A DNA stretch of 64,000 bases, taken from Cryptomeria japonica (Eukaryota > Streptophyta > Pinopsida > Cupressales > Cupressaceae). The stretch is taken from positions 646,320,468-646,384,467 of the forward strand of contig NC_081409.1 in NCBI RefSeq assembly GCF_030272615.1, read 5' to 3'. Shown here in pieces: positions 10,740-21,563 of this stretch. Position 1 is the stretch's first letter. Every line of letters starts with the position of its first letter. The notes under the pieces are model-generated. The model ran no database searches. It saw nothing but the letters and a program-made list of their open reading frames with translations, and was not told the origin of the DNA. The translations under genes were made by a program, and so were the position numbers.

Positions 10740-13700
10740 TTTTAAATCAATAGAAACAGATCCTCTTGGCTCTTTTTCATCTGTTTTGTACGATGTATTG
10801 CATGTAGAGGACATTAGAGCATACATCCACTCGAACATTGACGAAATCGGTGGATCATAGATCCTGAATCTATATAACAACCAATTGTTTGATGAGAATT
10901 TCAAATTGAAACATGAATTCACAGTGTTGAAGGAGAAGAAGTTCATTCAAGTGGTTAGGTTTCCAATATTTGATGAAAATGACTTGGTTCGGTACGCGCT
11001 AAGAAGAATCCATGATGAATTCATGTGGCTAAACCGCCCGCATAGGATTACCAAAGAAGCTATCCAAGCTATGACAAGATTCAACTTAATCGGTGGATTA
11101 CTTGCATTAAAGGCGGTGAAGAACCAAATGGTGATAGATGCAACTAGTTCAAAGTTTAACAAAAGAGCCATGACTATTAGTGACATATTCGAGCGCGATG
11201 TAAGATTTGCATGAATGGTGATTGGATATTAAATATCACTCCTGCAGAGACAATTTTGTATCCAGAACGAGCATCTATGTTGCCTACTAGATGGTCCGGG
11301 AGAACAAGGAATTTGACCTATGCGAGTTACTCCGGTTACAGCTGATGGAGAACTTAGTGAAAGTTAAGGACAAGAAGAATTCCTTCAAATACGGTACACT
11401 CATTTTATGCCTATTTTTCTACTTCATGAATGAACATCCGGGGATTAGCAATGTACAATGGTCATCACACACTCCGGTAGCTGTCCAAATTTGGAACTAT
11501 ATTATGAGTCTGGGAGACTTGAAAATATGGAAGACAATATTATGGGGATATTTTAGGAACTTCCAAGGCATTATGCAATCAAGGGAAAGGATCCCTAAGG
11601 AGATTGTTGAGAAGTATAAGGATACCATATGCTTTATGGTTGACATTGACCAATGTCATATGGAAGCAGTGGAACCCAGAACTGTATGAATAATGTCGAT
11701 GGGGTATGAGGTAGAAGGTGACATCCTTGAGCTATATGCTCAACATCTTCTGAGTGGGCTAGTAGATCCATCTGAAGAAAGGTTTGGAACCTTTGCAGAG
11801 AAAGACCTGCAACTCCACTCACAATTCAAGAAGCCATAGATTGTGAGAAAGGTCTAGAAAGAAGTTGAATCATATGCAAAAAGCATTGGACTTACTACTA
11901 AAGAGGTCCGGAAGGCAAGGGAAAGGACTGCACATGCTAAAGAAACGAAGAAAAGTGGTCTAGGAACTTCTTCCAAGCCAATGCAACCCAAAAGATCATC
12001 ACCTCCATTTGGTCCAAAACTGGTGAGCACAAAGAAGCCAGTAGGGGAGCCATCCAACAGGTCAACCAAAAGGCAGAAAGTACAAGTGGCTAAGAAGCAA
12101 ATCATTGTGGAGGACGATGAGGAGATAGAATCTAATGATGCAGTTAAGGAGGTAAAGGCCAAAGCAGCTAAGGCTACTAAAGTTGCTAAGGAGAAGCCAT
12201 CCAATGGAGCCAAGCCAAGCAAGAAACCAAAATCCTCCACAATAGACAAGGTAATTAAGCAAGTAAGATTCACAGTTAAACCTCCTATGTCATTAGATGA
12301 AATTGTAGATGAGGTTGTTAAGCATGGAAATTTGAAGCTAATGTTTCAATGGTATGACAATTTTTATGATAATGGAAAAACGACTTTAGAGGAAGCTATT
12401 ATTAAGCATTTGAATGTGTACAGTAGAGCTCTAGTGGAAATAATGTCTGAAACACCTAAGAGCTTGTATGCTGCTTTGGAGATGAGAAGGAAAACTGCAA
12501 ATAAGGAAGATGAAAGGTTCAGAGAGTATGTAATTATGAATTTTTGTCCGGTAATAGCAGTTACAAAAATGAACAGAATACTTCAAGAAGCTAAGCCACA
12601 CTTTAGAAGCAAAACTAGAGTCAGTAAGCTTATGATAGGTCTAACTGATGAAGTAATGAAGGATACAGAGAAAATCCTTAAACCAATTTTACAAAAAAAA
12701 TTGTATGATGTTGTGTCATTAGTTTTGGAAGTGCAAAAAGATCAAGCACAAAATGCACAAGCTGATGTAAATGATTCCTCTGTTCCGAAAGAGAAAGGTT
12801 CAAATAAAAGGATGCAGGATGAGAAGGATGAGAAAGAAGATGAGGCAGTTAAAGAAAGAAAAGTTGAGGATACACAAAATCCTCCAGTACAACCTCCGGT
12901 GACCAGCATTCCAGCTAAGGGTGATGATGTTAAAGTGACTAAAGTCACTAAGGCAAGAGACATTGCCGACGCAGTAAAGGAGTTATTAGAGAAAGATAAA
13001 GAGATGTTGGATGATCCTGAACTCTCACAAGGTCCAGTAAATTTGGCCTCTCTCTCTCTGATCCAAAAGCTGAAGTTTGCATCTTTTGCACAGGCTAAGG
13101 CAAGAGAGGAGATTTTAAAATCTCACGTTGAGGACAGTGAACTATTGAGACAAGCATCTGGAAATTTGGAGAAACCGGTACCCTCTTTTATAAAGGACCC
13201 ATCTATGTCCGCGTCAGCCCAATTGAAATCCTTGATTAGCATTGTAAATACACATTTTGAAACACTTGAAAAATCAGCAAAAGCCTTAGTCCAAAAGAGT
13301 TTGACATCAAAAGGTTTGATATGCTGAAAAATGTGATTGTAAATGATAGAAAGTTGTTGATTACATGTATTAAGACTATTGAGTAAATTTTGACTGAAGC
13401 TGGAAATGTATATAAGTCATGCTTGTCATTATCTAAGTTTGTTGGCAATTTTTATAAGGAGATCGAGGACAATGAAGATAAATTGGCAGCCATATCACAG
13501 TCCTTTGATCCTCTGTCAACAACATCAGTGAACTTAGGTGTCATATTGCACCTAAAATGGAGACAATGATGAGTGCCTTGAGTGAAGCTAATGATGCAAC
13601 AGTCACATCTGATCCGACAGATCTGCAAACAGCGAAGATACAAGCTTTGTTATTCAGTGGTCACGTATCCATTTTGGAATGCATAAAGAAGAATTGGGAC

Positions 13701-13754
13701 AGCGACTATGCCTTGTTGAAGAATCTTTTTTCTGATTTGTTTAAGCTCATATAA
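10740..13754 (+). pseudogene. Element A ORF2, unknown function, broken
   Basis: A protein of roughly 900-1000 residues interrupted by stops and frameshifts. The N-terminal region (about 10740-11820) aligns with ORF2 of element B: shared blocks are ITKEAIQAMT, CELLRLQLMENL, then RERIPKEIVEKYKDTICFM and MEAVEPRTV. It resembles the N-terminal globular region of anonymous plant transposon-borne proteins, but I cannot name the family. Next is a Lys-rich linker (around 11980-12270) with nuclear-localisation-like KRQKVQVAKK and an acidic patch. A helical region follows (12290-12700), also shared with element B. Last comes a Lys/Glu-rich coiled-coil C-terminus (to 13327, continuing in other frames to 13754). 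The 448-residue stretch 11981-13327 is the longest intact part. No catalytic motif recognised. Confidence 0.7.
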
Positions 13755-13997
13755 ATATGCATAGTCTATGTGTATATATCTGGGATTGTACATAAACTTT
13801 TGATGAGACCCTTAGTTTCCAGAACCCCATCTTTGCCATCGATGTCAAAGGGGGAGTGTAGGACAGTGAAAAATATTGATCTTAGGGGGAGTTTTTGACT
13901 TTTGGAGTCCGGTTGTTAGATTTTTGGTTGTAATGTATAGTGTTTTGGTTTTGGTTCCAACATAGTCATTTTTCACTAAGTGTTGCCATCAATGCCA

Positions 13998-14008
13998 AGT
14001 GGGGGGAT
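13998..14008 (+). promoter_or_regulatory. Polypurine tract of element A
   Basis: AAGTGGGGGGAT directly abuts the TGTTGGCAAG start of the 3' LTR, the expected place for the plus-strand DNA primer. A similar GGGGGAGTG occurs at 13849. Confidence 0.7.
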
Positions 14009-14201
14009 TGTTGGCAAGAGACACTGCATAGATGAACCAATGTTGTCATTGATGGCAACTAATGCTAATGCACCCATCCGCATAGCTCAATTTGTTCATA
14101 CCAGAAGAGTGATTGATTTTGGTTAAGTTCAGCAAACTGGAAAATAGAGTATTTGACAGAGAACAGGTTGATCGATCCGTGCTTCAATATAGGTTTATAT
14201 C

Positions 14202-15234
14202 CTATGTTACCCCAAGTTTACGGGACAGGGGGACGAGTTTCCGGAACGACAAATTTTTTTGCCAAATTTGGGGATGGGGGGGGACGGCAAAGGGGACAGC
14301 TATATAAAATATAAGGAAAATTTAAAATATATAGGAAAATTCTAAATATTCATATGAAAACATGGATAAAGCATGCATCTATACATTATATTCATATAAA
14401 AACATGGATATAGCATGTGTATGATACTATGAAAACATTTTAGAATACAAACATCAAACATACAACATTATCAATAGACTCAATACTCAATATGCACTCA
14501 TAATTCAGAATTTCAATTCATTCACATTGTCAATATGCATATCATAATAGATATTAAAGAAATAACATACAAAATGCCCAAAGGCTACACTATTGCCAAA
14601 TTGTTTCATTGTCAATTGCGATATGGAAATCAAAATAGTACTAAGTAAATACTAAAAAGCAAAGTGTAATATTTATTATTTAATATTTTATTATTTAATT
14701 TATTTTCTATTTATAAATTTTTTAATTTATAATATGAATTAATGAAAAATTATAAATATTTGATATGAATTAATAAATTTAATGTTGCCTTTTCATTTTT
14801 GATAGAGGGCCCACGTTAGAAAAATATAGATAGTCGTATTTTGATTTCATAACTATTCCAATTCAATAATAAAAAATTCATAGTCGTTTTTTAAATTTTT
14901 TCAATATAGAGGGCCCATGTTAGAAAAATATAGATAGTCGTATTTTCAATAATTTTTTATAACTATTTTGAAAAATTTGAATTGATAGAGGGCCGATGTT
15001 AGAAAAAATTTTAAAAATTGAAAATACCACTTTTTTTTTGTTTTTTTAATATTTTTTCCTAGCTCTAGATGTGGGGGACGTCTAGTCATCCCTGAGACGG
15101 CCTAGCCGTCCCCAATCCGTCTCCAGCCATCCTCGGGACATACAGACGTCCCCTGGTCGTCCCCAAGTCCCTGAAACGTCCCCGAGACTGGGATGGGCGT
15201 TTTCAGGTAGGGGACGCGTCCCCGGGTTTCGTAG
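14202..15234. mobile_element. Non-autonomous hAT-like element in element A LTR
   Basis: The 1033-bp insert is flanked by a perfect 8-bp direct repeat TTTATATC (14194-14201 and 15235-15242), the duplication size of hAT transposons. Ends are imperfect inverted repeats: CTATGTTACCCC on the left, CTACGAAACCCG on the right read from the other strand. GC-rich GGGGACG/CGTCCCC motifs cluster in both end regions (14214-14300 and 15060-15225), like hAT subterminal repeats, and the middle is AT-rich. No transposase is encoded. Confidence 0.8.
14801..15020. repeat. Three-unit degenerate tandem repeat inside the hAT-like insert
   Basis: ATAGAGGGCCCACGTTAG recurs near 14801, 14907 and 14984, each copy followed by AAAAATATAGATAGTCG or a variant. 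The first two copies are about 105 bases apart; the third is shorter. Confidence 0.65.
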
Positions 15235-16187
15235 TTTATATCTTGTATTGCGGATCTCAAGGAAGTATTATGGATGTGTTATCTACCATATTCCAGGTTT
15301 GTGGCATCTGGTGTTGACTCATGGTTGAGTTAGATAATCCGGTGTGTTGGTTCTCAGTTTGACAGAGCAGTTTAGCAATATTATGTAAATAATCATTGTG
15401 CGGATTATGTGGATTGATTTTTATGCTCAATTATGTGATCGTGGCATGTTGTTAGACAATTTTGGTAGCGTGTGGACAATTCTTTTTTGGTCTGCATATC
15501 CATTGGAGTTCGAATTGAGCCGACTTGGTATACACGTTTCATTATTTAAAAACTATTCTTGAAGAGGACATGTAGAAGATCTAATTTCATGTTGTAGATA
15601 TAAAAGATCGATGGATATGATCATTTTTTATATCAGTGTGTGTGTGAAACGTATTTGTGATCGATTGTGCGCAGTTTCATGTGTGCAAGTGAAGGATTTC
15701 TGCTCTAAAATATTGAAGAACAACTGAACAGAGCAGTATAGCAAAGCAGTGTGAGATCAAGTATTTTGTGCTAAACCGGAACTATATTTTGGCATTTGTA
15801 GATGTTTTTCAGTTCAAACATTCCAATTATCTTTTGTAAAAGATTTTGTAAGGCAGTGAGCCTTCCAAGGTTGTAGCCTTTATTGTTTTGAGCAATGAAC
15901 TCTAGGCAGTGTGCCTGAATGCATGTGCATTCCCCTATGTAATATTTCTATACTTATGTAGAATATATTTATATTGTGGGTTCATCCCCACCATGGTTTT
16001 TCCCTTAACCGGGTTTCCACGTAAAAATCTTGGTGTTATGGTGTTGTTGTTGATTGCTTTGTGTTTCTGCATTTTCCTTTTATTCATTTGTATCAAGTGG
16101 TTGAAAGATCAAGTTAACAAAGTTAAAAATTACAGAACACTGATTCACCCCCCCCCCCCCCTCTCTTGGTGTTCCTTGATTCCAACA

Positions 16188-16970
16188 CTCACTATTATAA
16201 AAAAAGCTAAGCCACTGAAAGAGGGCAAGGAAACCCCATTTGGCTCGCTTATATTCATCCGGAAGATCGCAATCCTTAAAGGGGCTGTCTTCTTCGTCTT
16301 CGTTTAGCTTCTTCAACATACCGTGATTTTATCTGATGATGCCCAATTTGAGCTGACTCGACTTTAGCTAATCTCTAGTCACCAGGCACCCCAAATCCTC
16401 CTCCATTAGCTCATGTTGTTCCTTCTCCAGCAAGATATCCGGCACAAATACAAGGTTCTTTGACCTCTTCTTCTGCTCCCAATCTACAATGGCCTTCTGT
16501 GGTTTCTTTCCACCAAGGAGAAACTTCTCTATAAACAAGAGATGCATTTCTGAGAGGAAAGAGTCATCGGTCAAGTTCTAATGGACCTTCCCATCACTTT
16601 CCTCTTCCTGAATCAAGGTCTCTTCAAAAAACTCCCATTGTTTCTCAAAGTTGTCTTTTTCAACATTCATCATATGACACAAAACCTCCAACTTTTGTTG
16701 CATACAAATCAATTGGTTTGTGAGTAAGAAATTCTCTTCCTTTAGCATCACAATTTTGTTATTCTGGTAATCCTCCCAGCTCTTCGCCTCATTTCAGCTT
16801 CCGCTTGTAAACCATCACTCTCTACCGAGTCTAAATTGCCAAGAAATTCATCGATGACTAATTCGGCTTCATCATCTGAAACTCCCACTTCTGCCTCTCT
16901 ATTCACTATATAAAAGCACCTAGCTCCAGGATCAAACACCAAATCGATTTCCATCTTTGCTCAAAACTTC
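16188..16970 (-). pseudogene. Element D 5' coding region, gag-like, truncated
   Basis: Minus-strand coding remnants begin just after the primer site. A first segment (16748-16954) opens with an ATG at 16954 and is acidic (VSDDEAELVIDEFLGNLDS). A later frame (16368-16574) is Lys/Glu-rich with LFIEKFLLGGKKPQ. Intervening stops and frame changes indicate decay, and it stops at the end of element A's 3' LTR (16187). No zinc knuckle or enzyme motif is visible, so gag is inferred only from position. Confidence 0.45.
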
Positions 16971-16975
16971 TCCAT

Positions 16976-16988
16976 GGCTCTAATACCA
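16976..16988 (-). promoter_or_regulatory. Primer binding site of element D (initiator-Met tRNA)
   Basis: On the minus strand TGGTATTAGAGCC follows the LTR end by two bases. It differs at one base from TGGTATCAGAGCC, the complement of the initiator-Met tRNA 3' end. Confidence 0.8.
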
Positions 16989-16990
16989 AT

Positions 16991-17267
16991 TGTTAATTCA
17001 AAACGAACAGAGAAACATAATAAAAACAACTAAACTAAAACATAAACGAACCAGAAAAATAAACAAGGACACGAGACACAATATTTATAGTGGTTCACCA
17101 TAAAGGCTACATCTACTCTCAAGCAGGGAAATCTCATATATTAATTGATCTACAATACAACAGTGCATAGACTGCACACGTCTATTTATACATTCATATT
17201 CAGCTAAAAGACAAAGAGATGAGGAATGCAAAAGGTCATGTGACCATTGGGCTTCACATTCCTAACA
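16991..17267 (-). repeat. 5' LTR of element D
   Basis: Short LTR (277 bp). Plus-strand ends are TGTTAATTC and TTCCTAACA, giving TG...CA termini, with the primer site directly adjacent at the left. A TATA-like ACTATAAATATT lies near 17081. The size and primer fit a copia-type element. The other LTR is not in the window. Confidence 0.65.
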
Positions 17268-17384
17268 CAATTGCCTCCATTAGAATGTAATCCTTGTCGA
17301 CGAGTAAGACAACTTTATTGATGTATTTCTGCATCATATGATTCTCTATTTCACCCCCCCTCTCAGTGATCCCTGATTCCAACA
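17268..17384 (+). repeat. Fragment of an element-A-like LTR end
   Basis: TTTCACCCCCCCTCTCAGTGATCC...GATTCCAACA (17348-17384) matches the last ~40 bases of the element A LTR. Only the end remains; element D seems to have cut the rest. Confidence 0.6.
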
Positions 17385-19548
17385 TAGGGTTTTGAAAAAA
17401 CACCAATACATTATAGTGAAGGAGGTGGCATCCCTAAAATGCTTCAAATGCTCATTTTTTTTAACAACCACATGTCTCTTATGCTCATTTATAGAAACAG
17501 TTGAACTGCCACAAATAATTGAAAAAGGAATACTAAGACTTATAAAATTGAATGCTATCTTAACCCCCAAAAGTAACCCATAAGATTAATGTTAAAAGTA
17601 TTTGTTCATACAATTATATGATCTATTGTTCAGTTGTAAAATGGTATAAGTTTAAGAAGTCCAGCCCAGGTGGGAAACTCGATGTTCTTTACACCATCTG
17701 AAAATAAAATGATTCTCATTCTCTGTCTCTTAAAGAAAATTGAATATGTTCGTTCCTCTTAGAATGTAGTGATCTGTCTCCATCCTCAATTAATGGGAGC
17801 TGACCTGCATCTGGTTAAGGGGAACTGTGAGTCCATGAGATCAGTCGTTTGAAAGATAATTCAGAAGGATAATTTTTCCATCACAAATTTACAGATATGT
17901 AGATGGATAATGATTCAAATTGGAATTAAATGGTCTAGGGATTGAAATCTAAATATGTTGGATGTCGGTCTTTCAGATGTCCTCTTAAATGAATTTGTGA
18001 CTCTCTTTGTAAACACTCTTATATTGGGGGCCCTCTAATAAAATATGCACGGTGGAAGATTATCAACGTAAATACAATAGCTTGTAGAAGATAACTAACA
18101 CTTAACCAACTTTTCCTGTGTTTGAAGAGTTTTAAAGAGGATGATTATAATAGGATTAATCAGACTACCCTTCAGACTATCTGAAAAATCCTATAGTCTG
18201 TGCAAACAATGAACAACCTTTAAAATAGTATCCAACTTGAGAGGCTAGCATCAAATTCAGCTTGTACAATACACTCAGGAAATATGTGTTTACATCAGAT
18301 AATTTTTTAAGGAAAAAAGATTGTAATTGTTTTAAGTGAGCTCACTCAATCTCATTAAAGAAGGTCCCAAAGCTCAATTCCAGAAAGAATAGTTATCCAA
18401 ATAAGAGTGTAAAAAAACTATTTTGACATGTATCCTTGAATTGAAGTTGAAAAACTATTTTGACATGTATCCTTGAATTGAAGTTGTAAACAACTTTTTC
18501 TAATTGAATCTGAGGAATATAGCCATTAAAAAGCCTTGCCTCGAGTAAACTTGAAAGAAAACTTACGCCCTTTGAGAATGATCTTAAGATATGTGAAACA
18601 AGCATTCCATGGAAAAATCTTACCTCAAAAGGTGAAAAAATGAGATTAGCGCCTTCTATGAGAATAATGACAGATGAATTTTTTCTTAACATGCAGCTTT
18701 TATTGTTCAAAAAAATTGAGCTTGCGATCTAGAGATACCATAATAAGGACAAATATATCATAGAATGACCTCACAATTCTAAAAGTTCTTCTAAAAGAAA
18801 CCTTTCAACTCATCCATGTACATACAAAAAAAGAAAGGAAGAGTAGACAACCTTACTTAACTGCAGTGGTATTATAATTGCCAGAATATGGTAAACAGAG
18901 ACAAATCTCAAAGGAGTGAACTAAAAGTGATAGCTCTCATGGTAAAGAGGTTGAAGAGAGTAGTAGCGATGGATTTGAAAAAGAGGACACCCAGCATGGG
19001 ATAAGTAAATTAATGAAAGCAGCGATAAAGTTCCAAGTAGTCGATACCAGAGCAAAAGAGAGAGATGCACATATGTGACCTAAAGTACAGGATGATTTAT
19101 ATTTAAAAAGAGAATGTGAAGCGGGACCATTCAATAGTTACAAAGATCTTCATTTGAAACAGTTTTAATGAGAAGTTGGCAGTTACAGAGGTAATGGTAG
19201 CAGGGATAGTGAATGAGCCGGAGAAAATGGAAGTTCATTCAAATCCTAGCGGTTACTTTCCTATATTTTGGTGGATACTAGTTTCTAATGTTACCGTTAC
19301 AAATGCAACTCCACCTTTACTGTTGGCGGCAGTTACTTCTACCCAAAATAGTATTAGCTTAAAATAAGACAGCTGGTCAGTATTATATACATAGCACTTA
19401 GAAAATTAGAGAGAGAAAACATCGAGATAACTTGTTGGATGGTTTCCTTATCTAGGAACTGTACATTAAAAAAAATGTAAGAGAAGGCTGTAGTAGACAG
19501 ATACAAACATATTTATTTGGTTGACTAACATAAAAGCCCGTTGCTTAG
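17385..19548. other. AT-rich intergenic stretch, no gene seen
   Basis: No frame above background shows a recognisable domain. The only structure noted is a tandem duplication of 37 bases at about 18414-18487 (two copies of ACTATTTTGACATG...TTGAAGTTG). The stretch ends at the CTTAG target copy of element E. Confidence 0.6.
18414..18487. repeat. 37-bp tandem duplication
   Basis: Two adjacent near-identical copies, period 37 bases, each containing TATTTTGACATGTATCC. Confidence 0.85.
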
Positions 19549-21513
19549 TGTAATATTTCCACTTATTTTTTCGGTTTTCAAGCACAACAAATAGTACAAT
19601 GCATCCGTTAAAGTTAGGAAATATAATCTCAATGCTACTGAAAAGTAACCCTTTCACTTTTTGATCACCAAGTGCCCAATGTGGGAAGGTAAGAGCATAC
19701 AATGATAAGGGGTTCGTTAACTCACTAATCCGCTGGAAATTACAATGCAAATACAATACTGAGCGGCAAGCCAGCCCCTTCCACTTTTCAACGGGATGAA
19801 GAACAAGAACTTGGCGGTAAAACAACCAAGGCAACAAGAGTATAACAGGACAAAATCACTCTACCGCTTATGCAACGAAAGGACTTTTACATAAAACTAT
19901 AACTCTACATCTTATGCAGCGGGAGGACTTTTACATAAAACTATCACTCAACCGCATATCTCAGCAGGAGGACAATATCACTCAACCACTTGCTTAGTGG
20001 GAGGACAAAACTGAATTACAAAACATACAGGCGGCTAAGCCATCCTCTTCCACTTGTTCAGCGGGAAATGCAACATAGAATGAATTGGTCAATACTATTG
20101 AAGCAATTCTTACAAAGATAGACATGTGAAAGAAGATAGAATGAAGTACATATCTCAAGAATTCACTAACACACTCTCACCATAAATACTACTTGTTGTT
20201 CTAAAATCAGATACAAGGAAAATGCAAAACCAGCCATCCCGAAACCCACTAAAATGCTTGTAACTCTCTCAAAACCGGATAGAATCATGCCAAAACAAAA
20301 GCAAATGAAGCGTATGACATAAGCCAAAAAATCAATACCTTGAAACTGCAACTAGAGAGCAACAACAACAATGCACACAACCCAAGGCAATTCTGGAAAT
20401 GGCGTTTTGGCTGAATAGTTCGATCTACAAATGTAAATTGGAGAGTTCTCCAAATGCCACACCAATGTAGGAGAATTATTGTCTCTCCGATACGCTTCCA
20501 ACAAGCCCTCACCCAGAATGATGCACTCAACACACAGGTAGCTACGAGTAAAATACACTTCTAGCCGGCACACACCAGCAACACCAAAAGAAACCAGCAG
20601 CACACAACTCTTCACCAACACACCCAAAAGTCACCAAATAGCTCGCAACTACGAACCACAGCTAGGAGTGATATCTCACACTCGAAACCAGAAGGAAAGA
20701 TCTAGGAGGTCTTCACCCTCGAAGAAGTTTGGACTCATTCCGACAGCATAATGATATATTTTCTCTAGATGAACAAATGAGGAGCCAAACACCTGTTTAT
20801 ATAGCTTTTCAACTCTGAAATTCAAATGAAACTGCCTCCAAATTCACCTCATTCCAACTACGTTTCATTTCATGTAGTGGACCCAATGTGGCGCCCATTT
20901 CCCAAGTCCAAAAATCGCGCCTAGGAAGAAGACCACGATTTTGGCATGATATAACTTTGGAGTATTTTGAAAATAAAGTCTCCTTATATCCATTAAATAA
21001 TTCGCCTAGGCAAGACTTAGGAAAAATATCAATTTCTGCATAATTCCCCATAACATCAAGCAGTAATAAAATAATTAAATAATAACGTTTGGATAAGGAA
21101 GAATATTTAATTAAATCGCTTATAACTCCAGTACTGATTATCAACAGGATCCGGATGAGGCTGAACAAAGAGGATCACTAAACTATGTTGGAACAGGACC
21201 AAATCCAGGACTGCCAAAAATAGAATGCCCCAAACTGCCACTTACTAAACATAGTAAGTCATGAAATAATGCTCCGAAAATCGTTATCTTCGCAACCAGA
21301 GAAAGAGCTTGGCGACCTTAGCAACTATGTACCATCCCGATGACTAAACCCTAACTTAATACAAATAGTAAGTTCACATTCCACCCCTAACAAGTCTGGT
21401 CGGAACTCCAAGGAACATGGGAATCCTTAATTCATCTTTCCACATAGCCTACGGGTCTCCGAAATAGGCCAATGGACAACTAAATGCAACATTACAAGGA
21501 AGGGGACATTACA
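19549..21513 (-). repeat. 3' LTR of element E
   Basis: Plus-strand ends TGTAATATTTCC and GGGGACATTACA. Length 1965 bp against 1918 bp for the partner. The extra ~50 bases come mainly from a local duplication of TTATGCA...GGACTTTTACATAAAACTAT near 19865-19960. Arrays of short GGAGGAC-containing repeats occupy 19860-20010. Confidence 0.9.
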
Positions 21514-21529
21514 ATCCATCCTTCCCAAA
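21514..21529 (-). promoter_or_regulatory. Polypurine tract of element E
   Basis: On the minus strand TTTTGGGAAGGATGGA directly precedes the TGTAATGTCCCC start of the 3' LTR. Confidence 0.8.
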
Positions 21530-21563
21530 ATTGCTTGTCCTCAAGCAATTGTAAGCCAGGATG

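Larger units (their letters stand above)
8044..16187 (+). mobile_element. Element A: pol-less LTR element with gag and ORF2
   Basis: Plus-strand element bounded by matching LTR starts (TGTTGGCAAGAGACACTG) at 8044 and 14009. Between them lie a coiled-coil/zinc-knuckle gag (8275-10192), a long second coding region ORF2 (about 10740-13754) and a polypurine tract (13998-14008). No protease, reverse transcriptase, RNase H or integrase motif occurs in any frame. Known plant elements that keep gag but lack pol are called TR-GAG elements; the extra ORF2 sets this one apart. LTR ends (TGTTGG...CCAACA), the poly-C motif near the LTR end and the relative in element B with an initiator-Met primer site suggest a Ty1/copia origin (inference). 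The 5' LTR is mostly deleted. Confidence 0.75.
14009..16187 (+). repeat. 3' LTR of element A (with nested insertion)
   Basis: Starts TGTTGGCAAGAGACAC after the polypurine tract and ends CTTGATTCCAACA. The end is marked by GATTCACCCCC...CTCTCTTGG (16141-16170) and, 110 bases before, CCACCATGGTTTTTCCC (about 15989). Without the 1033-bp insert and its duplicated 8 bases the LTR is about 1.14 kb. Confidence 0.75.

Noticed and set aside
11854-12963. Minus-strand ORFs rich in Ser/Leu opposite ORF2
   Set aside because: Antisense readings of the Lys/Ala-rich linker of element A ORF2.
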